DNA from: Symbiodinium natans
Taxonomy: Eukaryota > Sar > Dinophyceae > Suessiales > Symbiodiniaceae
Reading direction: 5' to 3'
DNA: 62,500 bases
Assembly: GCA_905221605.1 (NCBI GenBank)
Contig: CAJNDS010000391.1
Location: 613,940 to 676,439, forward strand
Shown here: piece after piece, positions 50,464 to 59,658 of the stretch
Layout of the letters: every line of letters starts with the position of its first letter
Numbering within the stretch: the first letter of the stretch is position 1
Notes under the pieces: model-generated
Database searches by the model: none
Told to the model about the DNA's origin: nothing
What the model saw: only the letters and a program-made list of their open reading frames with translations
Position numbers and translations under genes: made by a program

Positions 50464-51235
50464 CACCTCTCTTTCGCTGGTTGGCCTTCGCTTCTTTGCA
50501 GCGATGGCTGCATGCACTTACCACGAGTTGCTGCAAACCCGCATACAATGCAGCTTTCGTGTCTAGGATTGAATGAGGGGCCCCCAAAAAGCTGGTCAAA
50601 CATCGCCGCGTTCTGCACTGCCATGCTTGAGCCAAGTCAAAACGTTGGTCTTTCAAAAGGAGAACCCCTCCATGTCCCCTGAAGCCCAAACCGCAAGGAA
50701 TGCAGCTGGGGAGTTTTGGACTCTGGGCTTCGAGATTCACTGTAGCTAAGCTTTAACTTAAGAGCTGAGTAGGTAACCTTTAGCCGCCAGCCGGTTTTGT
50801 CGTTCCGTTCTGTTGGGGTTAGTTTAGGCTTTAGACCCTGTTTCGAAGGTCAACTTCATGTTCGGGTCAGGGAACTTATCAATTGGGTCCGGGTTCCGGT
50901 TTGTAGTCGTCTTATCGTGTCTTATAGTATCACATCCGCTCATATTGGTCTGGTTCAGCGAAGTTCTTCGCAGGATAGACGGCTGCTGCGCACTTCAGTA
51001 GTCTAAGCTCCCGCTCATCAGAACTTGGGCCCATCTCTGCACCAGATCGCACGGAAGCCTCCATGTGGCCATCGGGTTCCAAACCATCGAAGCCCTCAGA
51101 CCCTAAATGCTACAACCCCAAAAAATGCCCTTGGGCCTTACTCGCAACATGCGCACACATCATGCGCACTAGCCATAGTAGGACGTACTTGGAGGTTCAT
51201 GGGTGTTTGGATCCCTTGTGTCTTGACTGAAACAG
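50464..51235. other. 3' flank of the RCC1-like gene; no firm gene
   Basis: Overlapping frames at 50,797-51,006 and 51,025-51,294 on + show no recognised features. The minus-strand frames through 49.4-50.7 kb are the reverse of the repeat gene. Confidence 0.5.
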
Positions 51236-51274
51236 GCTCGCGGAGATCGGGCTGCCTCTGCAAGAGATCCGGAG
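51236..51274 (+). CDS. micro-exon (39 nt)
   Basis: CTTGACTGAAACAG|G acceptor, phase 1, LAEIGLPLQEIR, donor GAG|GC leading into GGGTTAGGGTTTAGGG. A model 39-nt member. Confidence 0.62.
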
Positions 51275-51462
51275 GCTCAGGGGTTAGGGTTTAGGGCTGA
51301 ACGGTCAAGGGCTGAAGTGGTAGGGACGGGGATGCTACATGCTCCAGGACTCGTCGACTGGCTTTTGAGTTCGTGTTGCATGTGTGGTGGGGGCTGGGGG
51401 GGGGGGGGGGAGAGCCACAATTTCCCTACAAGAGCGCTGCTGCACCATGGGCTTCATTGGGC

Positions 51463-51492
51463 GTGTTCCCCCTTACACTAGGGGGAACATCC
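51463..51492. mobile_element. family B, minimal hairpin copy
   Basis: GTGTTCCCCCTTACACTAGG followed by GGGAACATCC. Both terminal repeats are present with almost no interior. Confidence 0.65.
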
Positions 51493-51554
51493 TACGGCCA
51501 CATGCTAACCTTGAGCAGCCCTATGAGCCCCGGGCTTTGAGAGCGATTTTTCGG

Positions 51555-51680
51555 GTTTAGGGTTTATAGGGTTTATAGGATTAGGGTTTAGGGCTAGGGT
51601 TTAGGGCTTAGGGCTTAGGGTTTAGGGTTTAGGGTTTAGGGTTTATAGTTTAGGGTTTAGGGTTTAGGGTTTCGGGTTTA
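51555..51680 (+). repeat. TTTAGGG / TTTATAGGG array
   Basis: About 15 units. In this case the G-strand array lies upstream of the micro-exon at 51,706. Confidence 0.95.
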
Positions 51681-51705
51681 CAACAACTCGTGGCTCCCCT
51701 CGCAG

Positions 51706-51750
51706 GCGTGTCTCCACTGGCGAGGGCTTCTCAGAATGGGAGCTCCAGAG
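51706..51750 (+). CDS. micro-exon (45 nt)
   Basis: A strong acceptor GGCTCCCCTCGCAG|G, phase 1, RVSTGEGFSEWELQ, donor GAG|GC. TTTAGGG follows at 51,782. Confidence 0.65.
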
Positions 51751-52389
51751 GCGACCGAGAGATCAGCCAGCCTTATAGGGGCTTAGGGTTTATGGTTCAG
51801 GGTTTAGGGTTTAGGGTTTAGGATTTAGGGAAAGTGCTTCTACTACACTTTTTCATATAGTGATTTACGGGCATTAGTTGGTATCATGGTTATTGTTGTC
51901 ATATGCATACACAGTTTTTACTTGTCTGTATCTATATGTGACCCTCTACACACCTGAGCTGAACGTGCGAAACCATGCAGGTTTGAAGCATTGGGCTTGA
52001 TAATACATCTGCGTTTCAGCGTACTGTGTGTATATTTATGTACATAGATGAATTCTAGTTCTTGTGTATGTATGCGTGTGCAAGGGTACACGCTCAGAAA
52101 CACACGCACATAAACACCAATAAGTGATGGCCGAAAGTATTTGTATGATTCTATCTACGATGAGACGAGAGAGGGAGCGAGACGACTCCACATAGCAGCG
52201 CGTACGCCCACGACCTACATAGTTGCAGCTTGCCTATAGACAAGCAAAGGGCCCACTCGGCCCACGCTCCGCCGAGACCCCCACATGCAAACGCATAGAC
52301 CTGCAACTTGACTCTTACACAGCCATTTGGGTTTGTGGCCGCTGCATCCCGCTCCTGTTAGAACGGCGCTTTCGTGTTGGTTGTTCGCC

Positions 52390-52866
52390 ATGACTCTCTC
52401 CCCTGCCGACGTTGTCCCCGCAACTGATGCCGAGCAGACCTCATTCGAGCCAGAGAAGCCAAAGAAGTCGCGAGCAGCCTCACCGGCACCAAAGGAGAAA
52501 GAAGTGAAGGACCCGGACCTGAAGGCGGCCACCTTGCTCACCTCAGAAGCCCTTGACAAGAAGTCCATCAAGACCCAGGCAGAAGAGAAGCCAGAGAAGC
52601 CGGAAGCTCGTCGCGTCCTCACCAAGAAGGTGGCAGCTCTGGCAGCCGTGATCGTCGTGGTGTGCGCCCTTGTCATCTCCGGCGCTTGCTGCCTCCTGCG
52701 CGAGGGTTGCCGTGCACGCGGCCTTGCTGCCGTGGAGTCGGCAGCAGTGCCCGGTGCAATCTTCACATCGCTCGTCGGTGCTGCGGCGGGTCTCTACACC
52801 TTGCGCGGCAAGTTCGGCAACCTCCGCAACCCACTCCGCAGAGCAACGGCCAAGAAGGAAGCGTGA
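52390..52866 (+). CDS. single-span membrane protein, tandem copy 1
   Basis: 158 residues from ATG (MTLSPADVVPATDAEQTSFE). The first 75 residues are Lys/Glu/Pro/Ala-rich and probably disordered. Residues about 80-103 form one transmembrane helix (AALAAVIVVVCALVISGACC). A Gly/Ala-rich segment near residues 118-137 (GAIFTSLVGAAAGLYTL) may be a second, weaker helix, and the tail is basic. The start is set by conservation: the same ATG heads the identical copy at 53,488, and sequence upstream diverges. Intronless. Tandem intronless copies with identical coding sequence are typical of expressed dinoflagellate genes. No family is recognised. Confidence 0.82.
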   Translation: MTLSPADVVPATDAEQTSFEPEKPKKSRAASPAPKEKEVKDPDLKAATLLTSEALDKKSIKTQAEEKPEKPEARRVLTKKVAALAAVIVVVCALVISGACCLLREGCRARGLAAVESAAVPGAIFTSLVGAAAGLYTLRGKFGNLRNPLRRATAKKEA

Positions 52867-53487
52867 GCTGAGTGGCCCAGAAGATGCAGTGTGCTCTCAA
52901 GGCTCATGGATATTGGTGGTGCCTCTGACGGGGTGTGAAGAGCCCCCCCTGACATTCGTGATATGAGAGTGTAGACTTAGGATCCTTTGGTTGCCCTAGC
53001 AGCCACGAGTCCAATCCAGAAAGCTCACGCATGTGTGGAGGATGTCAGAGGGCACTTTGAGCTCTCGACAAGTCCTCTGATAATGAACTCAGCCTAATTC
53101 GGCCCCCTCGCCCGCCTGCAAAAGCCGGGTCGTGGGGATGTGCGCTATCTCCTAGATGACAGTATGTGCCTGCTCACTGCGCCGCGGGCATGCTCGGGGG
53201 GAAAGGTACTCACAAATATCAGGCAAATGTAGACTGAAACTGTTTATGCGAGTCTATCTGCGATGATAAGAGAGGGGGTGAGAGGCAGCGAGACAACTCC
53301 ACATTGCAGTGCGCACGCCCACGTCCTACATACTGCGTAGATATGCACAGGGCCCCCACTCCCCCGAGACCCCCGCATGCAGAGTGCACAGACCTGCAAA
53401 TCCAGTCGACTCTTGCACAGCCATTTGGGTTCGTAGCCGCTGCATCCCGCTCCTGTTAGAACGGCGCTTTCGTGTTGGTTGTTCGCC

Positions 53488-53964
53488 ATGACTCTCTCCC
53501 CTGCCGACGTTGTCCCCGCAACTGATGCCGAGCAGACCTCATTCGAGCCAGAGAAGCCAAAGAAGTCGCGAGCAGCCTCACCGGCACCAAAGGAGAAAGA
53601 AGTGAAGGACCCGGACCTGAAGGCGGCCACCTTGCTCACCTCAGAAGCCCTTGACAAGAAGTCCATCAAGACCCAGGCAGAAGAGAAGCCAGAGAAGCCG
53701 GAAGCTCGTCGCGTCCTCACCAAGAAGGTGGCAGCTCTGGCAGCCGTGATCGTCGTGGTGTGCGCCCTTGTCATCTCCGGCGCTTGCTGCCTCCTGCGCG
53801 AGGGTTGCCGTGCACGCGGCCTTGCTGCCGTGGAGTCGGCAGCAGTGCCCGGTGCAATCTTCACATCGCTCGTCGGTGCTGCGGCGGGTCTCTACACCTT
53901 GCGCGGCAAGTTCGGCAACCTCCGCAACCCACTCCGCAGAGCAACGGCCAAGAAGGAAGCGTGA
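53488..53964 (+). CDS. single-span membrane protein, tandem copy 2
   Basis: By eye the coding sequence is identical, nucleotide for nucleotide, to 52,390-52,866, as is about 280 bp of 3' flank (to about 54,245). The period is 1,098 bp. Upstream of about 53,425 similarity drops to roughly 75%. Concerted evolution or a very recent conversion covering gene and 3' flank would explain this. Confidence 0.85.
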   Translation: MTLSPADVVPATDAEQTSFEPEKPKKSRAASPAPKEKEVKDPDLKAATLLTSEALDKKSIKTQAEEKPEKPEARRVLTKKVAALAAVIVVVCALVISGACCLLREGCRARGLAAVESAAVPGAIFTSLVGAAAGLYTLRGKFGNLRNPLRRATAKKEA

Positions 53965-54296
53965 GCTGAGTGGCCCAGAAGATGCAGTGTGCTCTCAAGG
54001 CTCATGGATATTGGTGGTGCCTCTGACGGGGTGTGAAGAGCCCCCCCTGACATTCGTGATATGAGAGTGTAGACTTAGGATCCTTTGGTTGCCCTAGCAG
54101 CCACGAGTCCAATCCAGAAAGCTCACGCATGTGTGGAGGATGTCAGAGGGCACTTTGAGCTCTCGACAAGTCCTCTGATAATGAACTCAGCCTAATTCGG
54201 CCCCCTCGCCCGCCTGCAAAAGCCGGGTCGTGGGGATGTGCGCTAGCTCCCGACGAAAACTTTGGACTGCCGGTAGGTGCCCTGCAAGGCGTCGCG

Positions 54297-54330
54297 AGCC
54301 CTAAACCCTAAACCCTAAACCCTAAACCCG
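54297..54330 (-). repeat. CCCTAAA array, left arm
   Basis: Five units, 18 bp before a micro-exon. Confidence 0.95.
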
Positions 54331-54347
54331 AAGCGCCCTTCGGCCAG

Positions 54348-54383
54348 GCTGAACTCCGCTGGCCTCTCCGAGTCTATGAACAG
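54348..54383 (+). CDS. micro-exon (36 nt)
   Basis: CTTCGGCCAG|G acceptor, phase 1, LNSAGLSESMN, donor CAG|GC. A terminal-inverted-repeat element begins five bases after the donor. Confidence 0.52.
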
Positions 54384-54387
54384 GCAC

Positions 54388-54497
54388 GATTCCCGGGACT
54401 CTATTTACCTACGGTTTAGTAGTTTAGTAGTAGCTATACCCTTAATTCGTAGGCATAACCCATCAAACTGTAGGTAAAGAGGGTCCCCCAGGGAATC
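54388..54497. mobile_element. MITE-like element H
   Basis: A 110-bp element: the left end GATTCCCGGGACTCTATTTA and CCTAC are mirrored at the right by GTAGGTAAAGAGGGTCCCCC and GGGAATC. It is AT-rich inside. It lies at the 5' end of the predicted intron that follows the micro-exon at 54,348. Confidence 0.82.
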
Positions 54498-54499
54498 TT

Positions 54500-54826
54500 T
54501 CAAGGGCACACCAGCTTGAGGCAAGTGTGTTTCCGTGAGGGTTCGGGGGTTTCGGCTTCTGAGCCCTCAATACTCGCAGTCTCCCGAAGCTTGGGTAGGG
54601 CCACGGACCGGCAGTTGCTGGAATGATTCAGGGCCGGAGGTGGCAAAGCTCCCTGTGACCCACAAAAGTGGCCTATTGAATTAGACTGGGTACTGTCGTC
54701 ACTCTTGTTATGTTGGGGATTGTGCTGGGATGATATCTGTAAACATTTGAACTGCCCAATGTTACAATCTCGGTCAAGTCCAAATCGGGATCTGTGATGT
54801 TTTACATGCGTAACAACTTGCCCCAA
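54500..54826 (-). CDS. hypothetical, weak
   Basis: A 108-codon minus-strand frame from ATG, Ser/Asn/His-rich (ISSQHNPQHNKSDDSTQSNS), without a recognised domain. It may be a chance frame. Confidence 0.22.
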   Translation of the reverse strand: MGQVVTHVKHHRSRFGLDRDCNIGQFKCLQISSQHNPQHNKSDDSTQSNSIGHFCGSQGALPPPALNHSSNCRSVALPKLRETASIEGSEAETPEPSRKHTCLKLVCP

Positions 54827-54854
54827 TATCTCTCACCCGCCACTATCGGTTGAG

Positions 54855-54899
54855 GTTAGCGCCGAACATCAACGACATGGACGAGGAGGATCGTTTGAG
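54855..54899 (+). CDS. micro-exon (45 nt)
   Basis: CGGTTGAG|G acceptor, phase 1, LAPNINDMDEEDRL, donor GAG|GC. Confidence 0.5.
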
Positions 54900-55228
54900 G
54901 CTGGGGATGGCGGTGGCTCGATGTGCGCTTTTGTGATGGGCCTCTTAAAGGCCTTGAGGAATTTGGCCCTTACGCGGAAACTTTGCAGGGCATGGTCACA
55001 CATGGGTGCGCTTCTCTGCATGGGAAGTTTATCTCAGGGCTGATCTTCATCGAGGCCCTTGTTGGTACCTGACACGACCATGGGGAATACAGTACACTAT
55101 GCCATAACTACGAGGAGATCCTATAAGCCTGAAGCCCAAAACCATACAAACCCGTCTCAGTCCCTGCTGAGTGGTTCGTCCAGCCATGCGGGTGGGAAAA
55201 ACGCCCCAGGGCCCAGGCTTTGGATCAA

Positions 55229-55373
55229 AACCACCCTAAACCCTAAACCCTAACCCTAAACCCTAAACCCTAAACCCTAAACCCTAAACCCTAAACCCTA
55301 AACCCTAAACCCTAAACCCTAAACCCTAAACCCTAAACCCAAACCCTAACCCTAACCCCCCCCCCCCCCCCCC
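55229..55373 (-). repeat. longest CCCTAAA array plus C run
   Basis: About 18 units, nearly perfect, ending in CCCTAACC units and an 18-20 base C run. Confidence 0.97.
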
Positions 55374-55639
55374 ACCACATCCCATCGGCTTTTGGTTCCT
55401 AAACCCTCAGCCAGCTGAGTTTTGTATGTCCCCTTGTAGGCTTCTGTGTCCACGCCCGTGTCCCTCGTTACGAGCTACTCGTATGGTTTTTGAGTACCAT
55501 AGTTCGGACCCTTTAGGACCGGCAATGAAACCCGATGCTGAACAGAAGCCTCCATCTCAAACCCTAAACCCTAAACCGTAAACCGTTTAGAGTGCTACTT
55601 CTCAGAAGTCCACAATGCGGCCCAATGCGGAACTGAAAG

Positions 55640-55678
55640 GCTGGAGGACTGTGGTATCCCCTTGGAGGAGATCAAGAG
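55640..55678 (+). CDS. micro-exon (39 nt)
   Basis: AACTGAAAG|G acceptor, phase 1, LEDCGIPLEEIK, donor GAG|GC. CCCTAAA ends at 55,585. Confidence 0.58.
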
Positions 55679-55888
55679 GCCTCATTGGGCTACTCTAAGT
55701 AATGTAGCCACAATCACTGCCACGTTGAGCCGGTTCCTTGATTCAGTTGGTGGCATGGCCGTGAGTTGTGGAATTGCTGGGCTTTGAGCCCTAAGACCTC
55801 GAACCCCACAAAATGTGCTTTGAAGCCCTAAAGCCCAAACCCCAAACCCCAAACCCCAACCCCCAAACCCTAAACCCTAACTAAACAG

Positions 55889-55933
55889 GCGGACACTGTG
55901 CGGGGAGGACTTCACCCTGGAGGAGATTGACAG
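55889..55933 (+). CDS. micro-exon (45 nt)
   Basis: CCTAACTAAACAG|G acceptor within the end of a CCCTAAA/CCCCAAA array (55,820-55,884), phase 1, RTLCGEDFTLEEID, donor CAG|GC. TTTAGGG starts at 56,010. Confidence 0.62.
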
Positions 55934-56121
55934 GCCGCCCTTTCTTTGTGACCGAAGTGGCGGAACCCTCAGCTACCAGCCAGTCGCGCGTAGACCCAGG
56001 CGGACTCGTTTAGGGTTTAGGGTTTAGGGTTTAGGGGTTTAGGGTTTAGTGTCACCCAACCTCCGACCTCAACCAAAAAAATCCGAACCCGAAATCAACC
56101 AAACCACCGCCCTCGTCGCAG

Positions 56122-56160
56122 GATCCACGCGAACGGTTTCTCAATCGACGCCCTGCAGAG
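56122..56160 (+). CDS. micro-exon (39 nt)
   Basis: CCGCCCTCGTCGCAG|G acceptor, phase 1, IHANGFSIDALQ, donor GAG|GC. TTTAGGG lies upstream (56,010-56,048). Confidence 0.58.
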
Positions 56161-56550
56161 GCCAAGCCTCAAAGCATCTCGACCACCAGGGATCCACTCA
56201 TCCCTTCATGAAGTATGCCACAAGAAAGCCCTAACAAGCCCTAAAACTGCATTTCGACATAGGGTTGCTCTGTTTGAAGGAGGGTCTAGAGGGGGTTTGT
56301 GGCGGCTTTCTACTGAATTCAACAGTCACTTGACATGGATGAAGGACCAAGCCCGGCGCTGATAGATCAGAGGCCTGTGAGCATTTCTGTAGGCTCCTCT
56401 TTCGATGCTTACAAGGCTTAGAGGGGGCTTAGTTTGGGGCTTATAGGGCTTGTTAAAGCTTATAGGGACCTACGAAGCACCAGGGAAAAACACAAACTCT
56501 GCAAGTTTTGGCATGGCGTTGTCCATCCAGTCGCAGTGGGCAGGTCGGTC

Positions 56551-56838
56551 ATGGCGGAGGAACACGACGACGACGATTCGAGCAGCGACTTCGGGGAAAT
56601 TCTACTGACGAAGCCCGGATGTCAAAGAGACGGGGGTGTCCGACGGGGCAAATGTGTGAGCTCCAACTGTCGGTTTTTTGAAGATGTGCAAGAGTGCTTG
56701 TGCCTTATCATTCCAGCTTTCGGGTTCAGGGTTGTTCAGATTCAAAAAGTTGAGAGAGTGGTGTGGAGTCCTGCTGGAAATAGGCATGCTACCACGGTTC
56801 AAGAGTCTGTCGGTGGCACTCTGAGAAGCCTGCTGTAG
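56551..56838 (+). CDS. first-exon candidate, acidic N-terminus
   Basis: ATG in GTCATGGCGG, reading MAEEHDDDDSSSDFGEILLT. The acidic start is typical of a real N-terminus. The frame stays open for 96 codons to a TAG at 56,836, but the sequence after about 56,630 looks less protein-like, so a donor may lie there. No family is recognised. Confidence 0.35.
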   Translation: MAEEHDDDDSSSDFGEILLTKPGCQRDGGVRRGKCVSSNCRFFEDVQECLCLIIPAFGFRVVQIQKVERVVWSPAGNRHATTVQESVGGTLRSLL

Positions 56839-57191
56839 CAAAATGCTGAGAGGGGATTCCGGTCAGGTTGGATTTGGGAGCTCTCGCTTTTGTTCCGAAA
56901 AGGCGCCAGGCGGTAGATATGCAACTGAGAGACCACCACTTCCTTACAGGCAGTTGCTGGTGCGGCATCCTTCACCCTCAGAAAGTAAACCTTAGACCTT
57001 GCGAACCCTAAACCCCAAATCCCAAACCCCAAACCCTAAACCATCCTAAACCCTAAACTACTTCCTAAACCCAGTAAACCTTCCTCTGGGGAGCATTCCT
57101 TCCTGTAAGGCTTCGGTGGAGAAGCCGTCTTGTACCTGTCTGCTGATGGCACTGTCCACCTTCCGTACCAGCCCAGCCCACTCCCGACGGG

Positions 57192-57296
57192 GTTAGGGTT
57201 CAGGGTTTATAGGGGTTTATAGGGTTCATAGGGTTTCTAGGGTTTATAGGGTTTATAAGGTTTATAGGGTTTATAGGGTTTACAGGGTTTATAGGG
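57192..57296 (+). repeat. TTTATAGGG array
   Basis: Ten to eleven units of GTTTATAGG(G), the G-strand version of the CCCTATAAA array at 13,560. Confidence 0.92.
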
Positions 57297-57329
57297 GAAG
57301 TTTCCCAAGACTAGTTTTCGAGAGAGACT

Positions 57330-57775
57330 GTGAGCCTTAACTCCAAAGCCTTCTTTAGCCTACCTGAGCGAGACCGAGGAAAGCCAAGGCAGTGCAGAAG
57401 ACAGTTCAGATCTCGATGCCGTTTGCAGATGAGCTTGCGAGGTCGGAGTTTCTGTGCTTCAGGGCACCTAGGCTCTTCAACATCTACAGCTCCGGGATTT
57501 TTGGGTGGAGGTGTGGCTCTTGCTTCGAGGATGTGGACTTTCGTGGGGTACATGGTTGTGTTTTCAGGTTTGGGGGCTTTCAGGGGATGAGGGGCCCCGG
57601 GGTGGGGGGCTGTGAGGCAAGCCTACAGCAAGCTTCATTGCGCTGCGGTTTCGTGCGCCTTGTGTCGACTGAACCCAGCTCGGACCCTACGACGTCCATC
57701 ATGTATGGCCGGCCTCGGAGGTGGCTGTTGAATGAGGCCTTCCCCTCCCCCCCCCCCCTAAACCCTAAACCCTAA
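57330..57775 (+). CDS. weak coding candidate(s)
   Basis: Three + frames overlap. One reads AYLSETEESQGSAEDSSDLD to a TGA at 57,430 and looks like an acidic terminal segment. The others (57,330-57,590 and 57,392-57,775) are arginine- or cysteine-rich. I cannot choose between them. Confidence 0.25.
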
Positions 57776-57875
57776 ACCCAAGAAGCCAGGTTGCTTCAGA
57801 GCCGCTATGTTAGCCTTGAGCCAAGACACCGATGTGGCTTCTTTACATCCTGTGCTTGGGGTACAATCTGTGCTG

Positions 57876-57972
57876 AGCCCATTGATGACCGCCCTTGGGA
57901 TAACCCTCATATTGTTCAGGGTAATATAGGGACTATTATGTTTATTCTTTTGGGGTTCTTAAGCAACTAGTA
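57876..57972. mobile_element. MITE-like element, family D copy 3
   Basis: The right end GGGGTTCTTAAGCAACTAGT matches the right ends at 5649 and 29,107. The interior ATTGTTCAGGGTAATATAGG is the inverse of the interior at 29,030-29,050. The left end is decayed. Confidence 0.65.
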
Positions 57973-58316
57973 GATTCGGGTTACATGAATAAAAAAACGT
58001 GCCTTTCAAGGCCACGAGAAGTCGGCCACAAACGCCATGCGCCACCCTTAGCTGCAAATGGGGGGGGGGGAGCGCAGCCCATGCTTTGCTACCCTGTGGC
58101 TTAGTCCATGGCCACCTTGCCAGGCACCAAAGTGCAGCCGAGGGATTACAGCGGCCGCCACCCAGTAATTACAAAACCTGCTCTCCATGATGCGCTACCC
58201 TGTTACTTCCGTTTCTGGGTGCGAAGACCCCGAGCAACCCAAAAAACTCTAACATACTCTAACCCTAAACCCAAAACCCTAAACCCTAAACCCTAATCTA
58301 ACCCATAAACTGCCAG

Positions 58317-58432
58317 AAATGTCGGCCGTGAGCATGGCGACGAGGCAGTTCCAGGCGCTTGATGAGCTGCGTGCTGCAGCCAGCGCGAAGCTCAATGGAC
58401 TCGGGTTTCTCAAGCCCTGGACTTCGCTATAG
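58317..58432 (+). CDS. terminal exon candidate
   Basis: AAACTGCCAG|A acceptor after a CCCTAAA array (58,258-58,298), then MSAVSMATRQFQALDELRAA and ASAKLNGLGFLKPWTSL to TAG. It is an alanine-rich helix with an ATG four bases after the acceptor, so it could also be a complete 37-residue ORF. No family is recognised. Confidence 0.45.
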
Positions 58433-58667
58433 AGTAGAGGCTCGAAGGTGCAGTCATTGCGGTTGGGCACGGGTTGATATAGGGTTTGTGAAGTTTTAGC
58501 GCTTAGGACGTAGGAAATGTGTATATCAAGCAGATGCTATGCATCATGCTTGCACAAATACATACATATATATATATATGTATATATGTATATATACATA
58601 TATACATATTTATATATGTATATATGTGTATATATATATATATATGCATGCCGTGATGCTTGTGTAG

Positions 58668-58747
58668 CATCAACTCGCGGCCCGTTCTCAGGCAGCGCCG
58701 CAGACGATCCCTCTGAGGTCACCCTGGCAGAGCTGGCATCGACCTGA
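58668..58747 (+). CDS. terminal exon candidate
   Basis: CTTGTGTAG|C acceptor after a TA microsatellite, then STRGPFSGSAADDPSEVTLA and ELAST to TGA. TTTAGGG begins at 58,778. Confidence 0.42.
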
Positions 58748-58777
58748 GCCGTGCAAAGGCATCGGGCTTCCGTTCGG

Positions 58778-58845
58778 CTTAGGGCTTAGGGTTTAGGGTT
58801 TAGGGTTTAGGGTTTAGGGTTTAGGGTTTAGGGTTTAGGGTTGCA
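58778..58845 (+). repeat. TTTAGGG array
   Basis: Nine to ten units. Confidence 0.97.
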
Positions 58846-59560
58846 GCTGATGGTTTTCGTCCCTGGCAGGCAGTGCAGCAGTCCTAGCCGTAAAAAGGGT
58901 TGCAGCTGAAGCCCATAGGAATATTATGCTGCGCCTGACCTGAAGTGAGTCCCCACACAACTCCGACCACGGACAAGCCCATGTCAGGCTCTAACTGAGC
59001 CCCTTCGCCTGCCGGAGTTGAAGCTTCTGCAGATACGGCAAAATCTCATATTCCAAGAAAGCACAAGCCTTGTGAGCTCTCAAAGCGAGGATGGTGCTGG
59101 GCACTGCGGTAATTAGGACTCCAATCCCCCATGGCTCCGGGCCACCCTTCAGGAGCTCTTGAGCAGAAGACCCTGAGCCCTAAACCCACGAGGGAGGGAA
59201 GCAAGGTTGAGATAAGGTACACGACTCTTCACATGCGTGTTCTCGCGCGTACAAAGAGATCTTTTTGGAGACCCATTCATAAAAGCACAGGCGTTTGTCA
59301 AAATTGGCGTGTGCGAGCTTGAGAGCAGTTCTTTGTGCGAAGGCCGATTCTTGTACCCCATGAGACCATTCACCTTTCTTTTCTTTTCCCTAAGTAGAGA
59401 CAATTTCAGGAATAGAGTGCTGTGCATGCTCTGGAAGAGTTTCGTGTCCATGGAATCATCGACGCCTGCGGTGAACGCTAAACCGTGCTTATGGAAGTAG
59501 ATACCCAAAACCTACATGATCAGGTTTAGGGCTCAGGGCCTATATCCATGCTGGTACTAC
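58846..59560. other. no firm gene
   Basis: A + frame at 59,237-59,500 and a - frame at 59,149-59,508 overlap, and neither is recognised. The - frame includes KLSLLREKKRKVNGLMGYKN, but the + frame is also open. Confidence 0.4.
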
Positions 59561-59563
59561 AAG

Positions 59564-59658
59564 TGGGTGGCTGTCAAAATTCGGGTCCCTAGATCCCGAT
59601 TGTAATACGGCACCTAATATTTAGGGTACCCCAAAACCATAACTTTGACAACCACCCA
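59564..59658. mobile_element. MITE-like element I
   Basis: A 95-bp element: left TGGGTGGCTGTCAAA, right TTTGACAACCACCCA. Interior GGGTCCC and GGGTACCCC blocks resemble segments at 31,405-31,480. Confidence 0.75.

Larger units (their letters stand above)
52140..54246 (+). repeat. tandem duplication, 1,098-bp period
   Basis: Copy 1 runs from about 52,140 to 53,147 and copy 2 from about 53,238 to 54,246. The first 190 bp (promoter side) are diverged; the rest is identical. About 90 bp between the copies are unique. GGGCCC-rich and CACAGCCATTTGGGTT segments precede both start codons. Confidence 0.9.

Noticed and set aside
49216-50740. Several long minus-strand frames opposite the RCC1-like gene
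   Set aside because: Periodic antisense of a 123-bp repeat with strong codon bias; the sense frame has the recognisable domains.
52330-52350. Relict spliced-leader sequence before the tandem genes
   Set aside because: Only about ten bases resemble the leader and the CTCAAG end is missing; too weak to call.
52215-53864. Two long minus-strand frames (183 and 206 codons) opposite the tandem genes
   Set aside because: Antisense shadows; the sense frame has a conserved start and a clear transmembrane helix.
28600-56200. CRISPR-like reading of the regularly spaced arrays
   Set aside because: The repeats are 7-bp tandem units with variable spacing, with no repeat-spacer structure and no cas genes.
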